Shown here: positions 11,543 through 21,096 of the stretch, piece after piece | Numbering within the stretch: the stretch's first letter is position 1 | Layout of the letters: the number at the start of each line of letters is the position of its first letter | Assembly (NCBI GenBank): GCA_028715725.1 | Contig: JAQURG010000001.1 | Span: forward strand, 149,098 to 213,097 | Length of the DNA: 64,000 nt | Direction of reading: 5' to 3' | DNA from: Methylococcales bacterium | GTDB taxonomy: Bacteria > Pseudomonadota > Gammaproteobacteria > Methylococcales > Methylomonadaceae | Notes under the pieces: generated by a model | The model's input: the letters and a program-made list of their open reading frames with translations, nothing else | Told to the model about the DNA's origin: nothing | Databases searched by the model: none | Made by a program: the position numbers and the translations under genes

Positions 11543-14440
11543 ATGATTTTTTATTTTAATTTGCCTCTCATGCCCGTTATCCATAATTTCGACACCGAAG
11601 TTGACAAACTTCCTGATGAGTTCAGGAGCGCTATAGCAGCCTCTTTAAAACAATGGCATGAACAACTGGCCGAACTTCATCTCGATTTCCATCCAACACC
11701 TGAGCTTTCCGCATCAATGGCAAAGGTTTGGTGTTCAAGCTTATTTATTGCTGAAAGCTGTATGCGCCGCCCCGATATACTGGTTGATCTGGTCAATTCG
11801 GGCGATTTATCAGCTGTCTATGATGAACATTTTTATGCCGGCAAGCTGGCGCTGATGCAGATTGACAGCGAAGCGGGGCTGATGCAGGAATTACGGCGTT
11901 TTCGGCGGCGGGAAATGATCAGGATCGCCTGGCGGGATCTGGCAGGATGGGCGCCATTATCCGAAACACTGACTGACCTGTCATGGCTCGCTGATGCCTG
12001 CATTCAATATGCACTGTCTTTTCTCTACCATCAGGCCTGTGATAAACGGGGCGCTCCCCTGCTGTCGGATGGCAGCCCCCAGCAAATTGTCGTCTTGGGC
12101 ATGGGCAAGCTCGGCGCTTATGAACTGAATTATTCTTCCGATATAGACCTGATTTTTGCTTATGCGGAAAATGGCATATTACCCGATAGAAAGGAAACCA
12201 GTTATAGCGAATTTTTTACGCGGCTCTGCCAAAGTCTGGTCAAAGTTCTGGATGAAACTACCGTTGACGGTTTTGTGTTCCGCACCGACATCCGTTTGAG
12301 GCCTTTCGGCGATAGCGGTCCTATTATTATGACCTTCGACGGCATGGAAAACTATTACCAGACCCAGGCACGGGAATGGGAGCGCTATGCCATGATTAAA
12401 GCGCGCCAGGTCGCGGGCGATTTTAAAACCGGCGCACAACTCATGGCGATGCTGAAAGCCTTCGTCTATCGCCGCTATCTGGATTACGGCGCTTTTGAAG
12501 AACTGCGTTCCTTAAAGGCACAAATTACCCAGGAATTAAGACGCAAGGACCGCATGGAGAATATCAAGCTTGGGCCCGGCGGCATACGCGAAATCGAATT
12601 TATCGGACAAGCCTTTCAGTTAATACGCGGCGGCAGTGAAAAGACCTTACAGACGCGCGGTATTCTGGATGTATTGCGAATTCTTGGAGAACTGGAATTA
12701 TTGACCCCAAACGATGCCGAGCAACTCACCCAATCCTATAGTTTCCTGCGCAGAGTGGAAAACCATATCCAGCAATACCAGGACCGGCAAACGCATGATT
12801 TGCCAACAACAGCACCGGTACGGCAGATACTCGCCTATTCTCTGGACTATCCTGACTGGGACAGTTTCAAGCATCAGCTGGATAAGATCAGAGCACAGGT
12901 GCATGCTGTATTTGACGAGGTTTTTTCGCTTTCCAGGCAGGAAAGAAAAGATCAGCACAGTCAACAGATCTGGACTGGCGCAGCAGACGATGCAGAGTTA
13001 TTGGAGAATTTGAGAGCATATGGCTTTCAGCAACTTGACGACAGCCTGGCGGCTATCAAACACTTTAAAAATGCCTCATCGATAAGGCATCTGACAAGCA
13101 AAGGCGCGAAAGTTCTTGACCGGTTAATGCCGCAATTAATTGAGGCGATCCAGCAGGTTAATAATCCTGATGAAACCTTAAAACGCATGCTCGGTTTATT
13201 CGAAGCGGTTGCGGGCAGAAATGTTTATTTATCGTTATTAGCTGAAAATCCCGACGCCCTGGCGCAATTGCTTCGCCTGTCTTCGGCCAGCCCCTGGATT
13301 TGCGGCTATTTATCACGCTATCCCATATTATTTGATGAATTGCTGGATACGCGCACTTTATTCGAGCCGCTCAGAAAAGAGGATCTTGATAAACAGCTGT
13401 CTCACTTGCTGGCGAATATTGAGGTGCAGGATCTTGAGCAACTGATGATCGTGCTGCGGCAGTTTAAACAATTGAATGTCTTGCGGATTGCCGCAGCCGA
13501 TATCATGGGCATGATTCCAATCATGGTGGTTAGCGATTATTTGACTTATATAGCCGAAAGTATTGTGGATCATGTCGTTGACAGGGCATGGCTTATGCTG
13601 ACCGAAAAACATGGTAAGCCGCCCGGCAGCGATAACACCGGCAAGAGCTTTGCAGTGCTCGGCTTCGGCAAACTGGGCGGTATTGAGTTGGGTTATGGTT
13701 CTGATCTGGATTTGGTGTTTTTGTATGATTGCAACGACGGCAATGCATTAACCGATGGCGGAAAGCCGATTTCCTGTTCGCAATTTTACGGCCGCCTGGG
13801 ACTGAAAGTCCGTCATATTATGGATACCAGGCTGTTGTCGGGCGTACTCTATGAAGTGGATATGCGTTTGCGCCCCAGCGGGGATTCCGGCTTACTGGTC
13901 ACGCATATTAAAGCTTATGAAGATTATTTAAAAAATCTGGCCTGGACGTGGGAACATCAGGCCTTGGTCAGAGGCCGGTTTATTGCCGGCGACCGGGAAT
14001 TAAAGGCGCAATATGAAGCCATTCGGCGCAGAATCCTGAGCTTACCCCGGGATGTTGCACTATTAAAAACCCAGGTTCGTGAAATGCGCGAAAAGATGCG
14101 CAATACATTGGCAACAAAGGAATCAGGCAAATTTGACTTAAAACAAAGCAAAGGCGGTATTGCTGATATTGAGTTTATAGTACAATTTTGCGTTTTAGCC
14201 CGAGCTGCAAAGAATGAAGCATTGACGACCTATACGGATAATATCAGATTGCTTGAGGGCTTGCAGGAGGACGGATTTATGTCTAAAACCGACGCGGAAA
14301 CACTTAAAGCTGCTTATTGCACTTATCGTGATTATGGCCATAAGCTGGCCCTACAGGAAGAGCGTGCAGTTATCAATGAGGCTGAAGTCATTGAAATGAG
14401 TAGGCAAGTTGAGAAAGTTTGGCATGACTTTATGGAATAA
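11543..14440 (+). CDS. glnE: Bifunctional glutamine synthetase adenylyltransferase/deadenylase
   Basis: GlnE attaches AMP to, and removes it from, glutamine synthetase in response to PII, tuning nitrogen assimilation. The protein is about 965 residues (E. coli 946), with two nucleotidyltransferase domains. The first has GKLGAYELNYSSDIDLIFAY (deadenylation half, near residue 195). The second has GKLGGIELGYGSDLDLVFLY (adenylylation half, near residue 715). The start is uncertain: TTG 11534, ATG 11543 (GGG upstream) or ATG 11570 (MPVIHNFDTEVDKL). It heads the glnE-ilvE-waaF-waaC run, a common gammaproteobacterial order. Confidence 0.95.
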   Translation: MIFYFNLPLMPVIHNFDTEVDKLPDEFRSAIAASLKQWHEQLAELHLDFHPTPELSASMAKVWCSSLFIAESCMRRPDILVDLVNSGDLSAVYDEHFYAGKLALMQIDSEAGLMQELRRFRRREMIRIAWRDLAGWAPLSETLTDLSWLADACIQYALSFLYHQACDKRGAPLLSDGSPQQIVVLGMGKLGAYELNYSSDIDLIFAYAENGILPDRKETSYSEFFTRLCQSLVKVLDETTVDGFVFRTDIRLRPFGDSGPIIMTFDGMENYYQTQAREWERYAMIKARQVAGDFKTGAQLMAMLKAFVYRRYLDYGAFEELRSLKAQITQELRRKDRMENIKLGPGGIREIEFIGQAFQLIRGGSEKTLQTRGILDVLRILGELELLTPNDAEQLTQSYSFLRRVENHIQQYQDRQTHDLPTTAPVRQILAYSLDYPDWDSFKHQLDKIRAQVHAVFDEVFSLSRQERKDQHSQQIWTGAADDAELLENLRAYGFQQLDDSLAAIKHFKNASSIRHLTSKGAKVLDRLMPQLIEAIQQVNNPDETLKRMLGLFEAVAGRNVYLSLLAENPDALAQLLRLSSASPWICGYLSRYPILFDELLDTRTLFEPLRKEDLDKQLSHLLANIEVQDLEQLMIVLRQFKQLNVLRIAAADIMGMIPIMVVSDYLTYIAESIVDHVVDRAWLMLTEKHGKPPGSDNTGKSFAVLGFGKLGGIELGYGSDLDLVFLYDCNDGNALTDGGKPISCSQFYGRLGLKVRHIMDTRLLSGVLYEVDMRLRPSGDSGLLVTHIKAYEDYLKNLAWTWEHQALVRGRFIAGDRELKAQYEAIRRRILSLPRDVALLKTQVREMREKMRNTLATKESGKFDLKQSKGGIADIEFIVQFCVLARAAKNEALTTYTDNIRLLEGLQEDGFMSKTDAETLKAAYCTYRDYGHKLALQEERAVINEAEVIEMSRQVEKVWHDFME

Positions 14441-14507
14441 TCAGGCAAGCAAAATACCAGACAGCTTGCTTTGGATGAAATTAATAAATACTAATGTTGG
14501 AGAATAA

Positions 14508-15434
14508 ATGATGACAATGGACGATAAAGACGGCGTTATTTGGCTGGACGGGCAGTGGGTTGAATGGCGTGAAGCTAAAGTCCATGTGTTGACGCATACC
14601 CTGCACTATGGACTGGGCGTATTTGAGGGCATAAGAGCCTATCACGCTGAGAAGAGCACGGCAATTTTCAGAATGCATGAGCACACGGATCGCTTGTTCC
14701 GTTCAGCGCACATCATGAATATGCGCATGCCGTTTACCAAGGACGAGATGAATCAGGCGCATCGCGACGCCGTTGCCAAAAACAACCTGGACAGCGCTTA
14801 TATTCGCAGTTTGTGTTTTTTTGGTTCTGAAGGCATGGGACTTCGTGCCGATAATCTGAAAGTGCATGTTATGGTCGCCGCCTGGTCATGGGGCGCCTAT
14901 CTGGGCGCTGACAGCATAGAGCATGGGATTCGCATTCGCACTTCTTCCTATACCCGGAATCATCACAACAGCACCATGTGCAAAGCCAAAGCCAGCGGCA
15001 ATTACATCAATTCCATTTTGGCCCTGCAGGAAGCCCTGGCTACAGGCTACGATGAGGCATTAATGCTCGATCATGAAGGTTTTGCCGCAGAAGGCAGCGC
15101 TGAAAACCTGTTTATCGTGCGCAACGGTAAAATTTACACCCCGGAGACCACTTCGGCGCTGGAAGGCATTACCCGCGATACCGTTATCACAATCGCCAGG
15201 GAACAAGGATTTGAAGTCATTGAGAAACGCATCACGCGCGATGAAATTTATATTGCCGATGAAGCCTTCTTTACCGGCTCGGCCGCTGAAGTCACGCCTA
15301 TCAGGGAACTGGATAACCGTGCCATCGGCAGCGGTGATCGCGGAGCAGTCACCCAAAAATTACAAGGTCTTTATTTTGATTATGTGCATGGACGCAGAGA
15401 TGACCATGCTGAATGGTTGACTTACGTCTCTTAA
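14508..15434 (+). CDS. ilvE: Branched-chain amino acid aminotransferase
   Basis: PLP enzyme catalysing the last transamination in valine, leucine and isoleucine synthesis. It is a fold-type IV aminotransferase of 308 residues with HYGLGVFEGIRAYH near the N-terminus and the PLP lysine region around KAKASGNYINS. EGFAAEGSAENLFIV, EGITRDTV and FFTGSAAEVTPI are family motifs. GGAG lies just before the ATG. It ends four bases before the waaF start, so coupling is likely. Confidence 0.95.
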   Translation: MMTMDDKDGVIWLDGQWVEWREAKVHVLTHTLHYGLGVFEGIRAYHAEKSTAIFRMHEHTDRLFRSAHIMNMRMPFTKDEMNQAHRDAVAKNNLDSAYIRSLCFFGSEGMGLRADNLKVHVMVAAWSWGAYLGADSIEHGIRIRTSSYTRNHHNSTMCKAKASGNYINSILALQEALATGYDEALMLDHEGFAAEGSAENLFIVRNGKIYTPETTSALEGITRDTVITIAREQGFEVIEKRITRDEIYIADEAFFTGSAAEVTPIRELDNRAIGSGDRGAVTQKLQGLYFDYVHGRRDDHAEWLTYVS

Positions 15435-15438
15435 TATT

Positions 15439-16443
15439 TTGAATAAAGCGTCAAAAATTTTAGTTGTCGGCCCTTCCTGGGTTGGCGATATGGTGATGGC
15501 GCAAAGCCTGTTTATCGAGCTAAAACACGCCCATCCGGAATGCCGCATCGATGTGCTGGCGCCGGCATGGTCTTTTTCCTTACTGGAAAGAATGCCCGAA
15601 GTGACAAAAGCTGTCGCTATGCCTCTGACTCACGGTCAGTTTGGCTTGATGGCCAGGTACCATTTGAGCAGGCATTTGTGCTCCGAAAATTATGATCAGT
15701 CCATTGTACTGCCGAACTCCTGGAAATCGGCATTGATACCGTTTTTTGCCGGCATCCCCATCCGCACAGGGTATCTTGGAGAATGCCGTTGGGGCTTGCT
15801 CAACGATGTCAGAAAGCTTGATAAACAAACGCTGACGATGACGGTACAGCGCTTTGTAGCGTTAGGTTTACCGCATCTTGCACCGTTGCCGCCTGAGTAT
15901 CCGATTCCCGCCCTTGTCATTAAGCCGGATCAACAGGCGGCCGTTATTAAAAAATTTAGCCTAACCCGATCGGAAAAAATCCTCGCCTTATGTCCGGGCG
16001 CTGAGTATGGCGCCGCCAAACGCTGGCCTGCAAAATACTACGCTGAAGTTGCCAGGCATAAAATCGACCAGGGCTGGCAGGTTTGGCTATTTGGTTCCGA
16101 CAAGGATAAGGAAGTAGCCGGACAAATCAATAGCGAAGCCTCCGGGCTCTGTACCGATTTTACCGGCCGGACTTCATTAGCCGAAGCGGTCGATTTAATG
16201 TCACTGGTTAATACGGTGATCAGCAACGATTCAGGACTGATGCACATTGCAGCCGCGCTGAACAAAAAAATAATCGCCATTTATGGTTCCTCCGACCCCA
16301 AATTTACGCCGCCGCTTAATGCACAGGCAAAAGTCATTTTTTTAAATCTGGATTGCGCTCCGTGTTTCAAGCGGGAATGCCCATTAGGCCATACCCGGTG
16401 CCTGGCCGACATTAAACCCGATCAAATCATTAATGCTATTTGA
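15439..16443 (+). CDS. waaF: LPS heptosyltransferase II
   Basis: Adds the second heptose to the LPS inner core. It is a GT9-family enzyme of 334 residues with the N-terminal GPSWVGDMVMAQSLF and the C-terminal sugar-nucleotide-binding NDSGLMHIAAAL. The motif CPGAEYGAAKRWPAKYYAE is characteristic of WaaF rather than WaaC. The start is TTG at 15439, since the first in-frame ATG falls inside the conserved GDMVM motif. It is followed by waaC, so the two inner-core heptosyltransferases are adjacent. Confidence 0.93.
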   Translation: MNKASKILVVGPSWVGDMVMAQSLFIELKHAHPECRIDVLAPAWSFSLLERMPEVTKAVAMPLTHGQFGLMARYHLSRHLCSENYDQSIVLPNSWKSALIPFFAGIPIRTGYLGECRWGLLNDVRKLDKQTLTMTVQRFVALGLPHLAPLPPEYPIPALVIKPDQQAAVIKKFSLTRSEKILALCPGAEYGAAKRWPAKYYAEVARHKIDQGWQVWLFGSDKDKEVAGQINSEASGLCTDFTGRTSLAEAVDLMSLVNTVISNDSGLMHIAAALNKKIIAIYGSSDPKFTPPLNAQAKVIFLNLDCAPCFKRECPLGHTRCLADIKPDQIINAI

Positions 16444-16515
16444 AGATTCGAAGGTGAATTCTTGCAGGGCGGCAACAAGCGCTTCTACATTAATAATCCT
16501 TGAAATTCTGCCATT

Positions 16516-17514
16516 ATGAGAATCGCAATCGTCAAACTCTCGGCGCTGGGCGACATTGTTCATGCCATGGTTGCGTTGCAATTCATCAAAGCTCACTCCC
16601 CTTCTATGCAAATAGATTGGATTGTTGAAGAAGGCTTCGCCGGAATTTTAAAAAACAATCCCGACATCAATGCTATTTTGACCGTCAACCTGAAGTCGTT
16701 AAAAAACAATAAAAATGGCTTTTTTCAGCAGATAAAAAATATTCGCCATTATGCATTAAATAATTATGATCTGGTCATTGATGCTCAAGGGCTTATTAAA
16801 TCTGCTGTCGTCGCAAAGCTGCTTGGCAAACGCATCGCAGGATTCGATGCCGATTCAGCCCGGGAAAAAGCCGCTGCATGGTTTTATCATGATAAAGTTG
16901 CCTGCCCCTACAATACCAATACTATCGACAGAAATGCCCTGATTCTGTCGAGCCCTTTGGGAGTCAATATTACGCCTGAGCAGATCCTTAACAAGAAACC
17001 ATTTTTGTTTTTTAGAGATGAAAATCAACAGTTGTATGATTTTTTGCTAAAAGACAGGCTCAACATTGTCATGATTATCGGCTCAACTTGGGATAGCAGA
17101 AATTATCCGGCCGATAAATTTGTAAAAATAGCACAGGCCTTACAGCAAAACTGCCTGGTAGTTTGGGGAAATGACCAGGAAAGAAAAAAAGCCGAATGGA
17201 TGTCCCTTCAGTCAGATACAATCAAAGTCACACCCGGAATGGACTTGAACAGCCTGAAGGCGCTGATTGCCCATGCTGATCTGCTAATTGGCAATGATAC
17301 AGGGCCTACTCATATAGCATGGGCATTAAATAAACCATCAATCACCATTTTTGGACCAACACCGGTCAGCAGGGTGTACCAGACCTGCATCAATAAAGTG
17401 GTTAAATCGGCTTCAATTGTTAATCCGTATAAATTGAATAAACAGGATTATTCAATTGGAAAAATTAATGAAAATGAGATTATCAGGCTTGCCCGGAGTT
17501 TGTTACCGTTATGA
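16516..17514 (+). CDS. waaC: LPS heptosyltransferase I
   Basis: Adds the first heptose to Kdo in LPS core synthesis. The 332-residue GT9 protein begins MRIAIVKLSALGDIVHAM and has QIDWIVEEGFAGIL. The C-terminal donor site is GNDTGPTHIAWALNKPSITIFG. The text DSRNYPADKFVKIAQAL replaces the WaaF-type block, supporting heptosyltransferase I. It lies 72 bases after waaF in the same direction. The middle of the gene is somewhat A/T-rich compared with waaF, without other sign of transfer. Confidence 0.93.
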   Translation: MRIAIVKLSALGDIVHAMVALQFIKAHSPSMQIDWIVEEGFAGILKNNPDINAILTVNLKSLKNNKNGFFQQIKNIRHYALNNYDLVIDAQGLIKSAVVAKLLGKRIAGFDADSAREKAAAWFYHDKVACPYNTNTIDRNALILSSPLGVNITPEQILNKKPFLFFRDENQQLYDFLLKDRLNIVMIIGSTWDSRNYPADKFVKIAQALQQNCLVVWGNDQERKKAEWMSLQSDTIKVTPGMDLNSLKALIAHADLLIGNDTGPTHIAWALNKPSITIFGPTPVSRVYQTCINKVVKSASIVNPYKLNKQDYSIGKINENEIIRLARSLLPL

Positions 17515-17597
17515 TTGCAACCAATAGATGCCAGCCGTAATCAGTTATCATATAATGCACTACTTAAAATGTTAATGTTCACAATCTAGGAGTTAGT

Positions 17598-18161
17598 ATG
17601 AAAAAAGTTTCGTTAATCACGACTGTTTTATTGTCTTTTTTTACTGCGATTGCCAGTGCTCACGGCCCTGTTCGTCAAAAAGCTGAAGAACAAATCACCA
17701 TTAATGCGCCTGCCGAAAAAGTCTGGTCTATCATTAAAAATTACGGGGATATGTCCTGGCATCCCGACATTTTTAATACAACCGCCGAAGGTGACAATAA
17801 AAAAGGCGCCATTCGTGTTTTGACCTTAAAGGATGGCGGAACAATCAAGGAGGAATTGAAAAAATACGATGAGGCAAAAATGTCTTATTCATACAAAATT
17901 GTCGGCATGAGCACGGCAAAGACCATTACTCATGCGGGTGTTGAAGAAAAAGTGCCCGTATTGCCTGTAGATAATTACTCAGCAACTATTGAAGTAGAAC
18001 CAAAAGGCGACACTTCTGTAGTTTCCTGGACCGCCGGTTACTATCGTGCTTACACCAATAATAATCCTCCAGCAGAAATGAACGAAGAAACGGCTAATGC
18101 AGCAGTAGGTGCCATTTTGAAAAGAGGATTAATCAATTTAAAAACCCTGGCTGAAAAGTAA
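17598..18161 (+). CDS. Periplasmic SRPBCC protein, MxaD-like
   Basis: A 187-residue protein with a signal peptide (MKKVSLITTVLLSFFTAIAS, cleavage probably after ASA at residue 21). It then has a START/SRPBCC-type fold: INAPAEKVWSIIKNYGDMSWHP near the start and a C-terminal long helix. Methylotrophs have an exported member of this family, MxaD, that aids electron transfer from methanol dehydrogenase to cytochrome cL. The resemblance in topology, length and the exported START-like domain suggests an MxaD-type role here, but no mxa genes are near. GGAG precedes the ATG. It is 11 bases from the next gene, an exported beta-propeller. Confidence 0.7.
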   Translation: MKKVSLITTVLLSFFTAIASAHGPVRQKAEEQITINAPAEKVWSIIKNYGDMSWHPDIFNTTAEGDNKKGAIRVLTLKDGGTIKEELKKYDEAKMSYSYKIVGMSTAKTITHAGVEEKVPVLPVDNYSATIEVEPKGDTSVVSWTAGYYRAYTNNNPPAEMNEETANAAVGAILKRGLINLKTLAEK

Positions 18162-18172
18162 GGATTACGCAG

Positions 18173-19132
18173 GTGTTTTTTTTGAAATGCCAGGCTGTAG
18201 CGACAGTGGTCGCTGCAACTTTTCTTGCTACACCGCTGGCGGCTGCGCCTTTTGCCTACATAAGTAATCAACTGGATAACAGTATTTCGATTATTGATGC
18301 TGAACAGGGCAAAGTTGTCGACACTATTATTGTACCCGGCAAACCGGCCGGTGTAGCGGTTGCGCCTGCGGGGGATAAGATCTATGTCAGTACGCCGGAA
18401 GCCAAGGGTTTCGCAGTTGTAGATGTAAAAAAACGCAAAGTTATTACTGAAGTGTTGGTAAGTGACGGAGCATTAGGCATTGCGACAGGAATTGATGGCA
18501 AACGGATTTATGTGGCGGACTGGTATAATAATAATGTCGATGTTGTTGACGCCGACAGCCTTAAAATTATTAAAACCATCCCTGTAGGCGATTCCCCATC
18601 CGGCCTGGTAGTCAGCCCTGATAATCGCTGGCTGTATGTCGCCAACCGGCTCAGTGATTCAGTTTCTAAAATTAATCTCAATAATCTGACTCTCACCAAA
18701 ACCTCGCTGGTTGGCTCTCATCCTTTTGGACTTACCATCGATTCCAGAGGCGAGCGCATTTATGTCGCCAATGTACAAAGCGATGATGTGACTGTGTTGG
18801 AAGCCAAACGCCTGTTACCCATCGCTACTATTAAGGTCAACATGCTGCCTTATGCCGCCGCATTGGCGCTTAATGACACCCGCTTATTTGTAACCAATCA
18901 GGATGACGGCTCTGTGTCGGTTATTGATACGGCAACTTTAAAAGAAATCAGCCTGATTGATGTAGGCAATAAGCCTGAGGGCATCAGCACACATCCCGAT
19001 GATCGTCATGTCTATGTGGCTAACTGGTTTGATAGCACGGTATCCGTAATCGATGCCAAAACCATGAAAGTGATAGATACCATTAAAACCGGCAACGGTA
19101 GTCGTGCATTCGGGCAATTTTTTGGCCGATAG
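18173..19132 (+). CDS. Exported YVTN-type beta-propeller protein
   Basis: A 319-residue protein with a signal peptide ending near AAA-PF (residue 24-25), followed by about seven blade repeats of about 42 residues. Each has a phrase like YVANWFDSTVSVID or IYVADWYNNNVDVVD. YVTN propellers of this kind often accompany PQQ-dependent alcohol oxidation, but many have unknown ligands. The start is GTG with AAGGA about nine bases upstream, overlapping the end of the previous gene. Co-transcription with the MxaD-like gene suggests a shared periplasmic job; the function itself is not shown by the sequence. Confidence 0.75.
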   Translation: MFFLKCQAVATVVAATFLATPLAAAPFAYISNQLDNSISIIDAEQGKVVDTIIVPGKPAGVAVAPAGDKIYVSTPEAKGFAVVDVKKRKVITEVLVSDGALGIATGIDGKRIYVADWYNNNVDVVDADSLKIIKTIPVGDSPSGLVVSPDNRWLYVANRLSDSVSKINLNNLTLTKTSLVGSHPFGLTIDSRGERIYVANVQSDDVTVLEAKRLLPIATIKVNMLPYAAALALNDTRLFVTNQDDGSVSVIDTATLKEISLIDVGNKPEGISTHPDDRHVYVANWFDSTVSVIDAKTMKVIDTIKTGNGSRAFGQFFGR

Positions 19133-19184
19133 TCAATAACACTAAATCAAAAAGTTATCTTTAACTTAATTATTTGAGAATAAT

Positions 19185-19472
19185 ATGGCTGAAACTGTAG
19201 ATGAACTGAGTGTAACTTACGAAGATGGGGGCATTGAAACCGTTAAAGAACTGAATAAGAAAGTGCTGACTAAAGGCGCATGGGCTACGGTGATGTACCG
19301 TTACCAGGAGTGGAATCGCGCCAAGGAAGAATACGGCCCCGATAAGTATACGATTCGCCGTTATCAAAAACGCAATGGCGAATATCAACAAAAATCCAAA
19401 TTCAATATTTCCAGCAAAGACCAGGCGAAGAGTATTATTGCGGCTCTGGAAGAATGGATAGAAAAAGAGTAG
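19185..19472 (+). CDS. Small protein of unknown function
   Basis: 95 residues, strongly charged, with no signal peptide or membrane segment. The body has KGAWATVMYRYQEWNRAKEE followed by YTIRRYQKRNGEYQQKSKFN and a C-terminal helix SKDQAKSIIAALEEWIEKE. The arrangement of strands then a helix is faintly like PC4-type ssDNA-binding proteins, but I would not name it on that. Good length, clean start (ATG) and codon use like its neighbours suggest a real gene. It lies 52 bases after the beta-propeller gene. Confidence 0.7.
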   Translation: MAETVDELSVTYEDGGIETVKELNKKVLTKGAWATVMYRYQEWNRAKEEYGPDKYTIRRYQKRNGEYQQKSKFNISSKDQAKSIIAALEEWIEKE

Positions 19473-19680
19473 GCGGAGCAAACTCACATTATTGTAATGT
19501 CAGCTTGAGCTCTTCTATTCCCGTTAAAAGCAAAAGCCGATTCTTCAGATTTGTACTTATTCGTAATCGCCCGATAGCGCCTTTCGGCAATATCTTCCCT
19601 TGATGAACTGGAAAGATCATAGCGAATTAGACAGGCACATGAATAGGGCGATTTTAAGGCAAACAACACAACTTGAAAGC

Positions 19681-20286
19681 TCAGCTTTGTCGCTCTATTA
19701 TCATTTTTACCGGGTTAAAAGTTCTTCTATGAATAGATAAAATCCCAAATTGATCGATCTCGTTCATATGCTGCGGCGTACCGTAACCTTTATGCTGATT
19801 AAAAGAAAAATCAGGATATTTTTTATGATAGTCGACCATGATTTGATCTCGCTCCACTTTCGCCAAAATAGAAGCAGCGCTGATTGCTTTTACTTTACTG
19901 TCACCTTTCACAATAGCCTGGGCACGAATTGACAAACTGGGAATACAATTGCCGTCTATTAATGCATGATCAGGTAGTATAGCCAATCCATTTATAGCGC
20001 GTTGCATGGCCAAAAGAGTTGCCTGGAAAATGTTGAGCTCGTCAATCTCTTCAACAGTGGATATACCCAGGGACCAGCTTAACGCATTCTTCTTAATCAT
20101 CTTAAAAAAATGATTTCGCTTGGCCTCACTCAGTATTTTAGAGTCGGCCAGACCATCAATGGGTCTTAACGGATCAAGAATTACGGCTGCCGCGACCACC
20201 GGCCCTGCAAGTGGCCCGCGTCCAGCCTCATCAACTCCGGCAATAAGAATATCCCGGGTGAAATAGGTTAAATAGTGGTCGTCCAT
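19681..20286 (-). CDS. rnhB: Ribonuclease HII
   Basis: Cleaves RNA in RNA-DNA hybrids and nicks at single ribonucleotides in DNA. The 201-residue protein has the N-terminal active-site block GVDEAGRGPLAGPVVAAAV (catalytic Asp-Glu), DGN, KGDSKVKAISAASILAKVERD and HKGYGTPQH. It is convergent with the small unknown gene upstream in coordinate. It follows lpxA with 37 bases between them; the usual neighbour lpxB is absent. Confidence 0.96.
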   Translation of the reverse strand: MDDHYLTYFTRDILIAGVDEAGRGPLAGPVVAAAVILDPLRPIDGLADSKILSEAKRNHFFKMIKKNALSWSLGISTVEEIDELNIFQATLLAMQRAINGLAILPDHALIDGNCIPSLSIRAQAIVKGDSKVKAISAASILAKVERDQIMVDYHKKYPDFSFNQHKGYGTPQHMNEIDQFGILSIHRRTFNPVKMIIERQS

Positions 20287-20323
20287 AGCAACAGGCTTTT
20301 AATGACTTAAAAGTTGCTGAACA

Positions 20324-21094
20324 TTAGCGCAAAATCCCCCTGCGCACATTTCTCAGAAAATCAACCAAGTCAGAGACTTGGCCACTATTTTCCGAAAGCT
20401 CTTCTATCTGCTCTATAGCATCCTCAAGTCTTAAGTTCATCTTATAGATTATTTTATAAGCATTCCTGATCAATCTGATATCTTCAGCCGAAATGCCGTT
20501 ACGTTCCATACCCACTGAATTTATGCCATGAGGCCGGGTAGGTTTGCCGCCAACCATGATAAAAGGCGGAATATCCTGTGTAATAGCACTGCCCATCGCG
20601 GCAAAACTGTATTGACCTATTTGAGTGAACTGATGCACCAGGGTAAATCCGCCCAGAATAGCATGATCATTCAGGCGCACATGTCCTGCCAATGAAGCGC
20701 CATTAGCCATAATGACATGATCACCAATAATGCAATCATGAGCTACATGGGTGTATGCCATAAACAGGTTGTCATTGCCTATGCGAGTAACGCCATGATC
20801 CTGCTGGGTTCCCCTGTGCATTGAGGTAAATTCTCGAATCGTATTTCTATCGCCAATTTCAAGTCGCGTTACCTCAAATGCATATTTTTTGTCCTGAGGA
20901 TCTTCGCCAATTGAAGTGAATTGATAGATGCGATTTTTTTTTCCAATAGAAGTCGGCCCTTTAATAACAACATGGGGACCTATAACCGTTCCTGCATCAA
21001 TTGTTACATCGGCGCCTATGACAGAATAAGCGCCAATAGACACATCATCCGCTAGTTCAGCATGAGCGTCAATTATAGCTGTTGGATCAATCAA
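20324..21094 (-). CDS. lpxA: UDP-N-acetylglucosamine acyltransferase
   Basis: First enzyme of lipid A synthesis, transferring a 3-hydroxyacyl chain from ACP to UDP-GlcNAc. The left-handed beta-helix hexapeptide repeats are plain (IDPTAIIDAHAELADDVSIG, IGPHVVIKGPTSIG). The catalytic His region is THVAHDCIIGDHVIMANG. An ATG at 21118 would overlap fabZ by 22 bases. I prefer TTG at 21092-21094, two bases after the fabZ stop, because the protein then begins at the family position (IDPTAII). This start choice is moderately secure; length is then 256, near E. coli's 262. Confidence 0.92.
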   Translation of the reverse strand: MIDPTAIIDAHAELADDVSIGAYSVIGADVTIDAGTVIGPHVVIKGPTSIGKKNRIYQFTSIGEDPQDKKYAFEVTRLEIGDRNTIREFTSMHRGTQQDHGVTRIGNDNLFMAYTHVAHDCIIGDHVIMANGASLAGHVRLNDHAILGGFTLVHQFTQIGQYSFAAMGSAITQDIPPFIMVGGKPTRPHGINSVGMERNGISAEDIRLIRNAYKIIYKMNLRLEDAIEQIEELSENSGQVSDLVDFLRNVRRGILR

Positions 21095-21096
21095 AA

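Noticed and set aside
19484..19669. 61-residue minus-strand frame between the small unknown gene and rnhB
   Set aside because: No ribosome-binding site, domain or coding character; lies between convergent genes.
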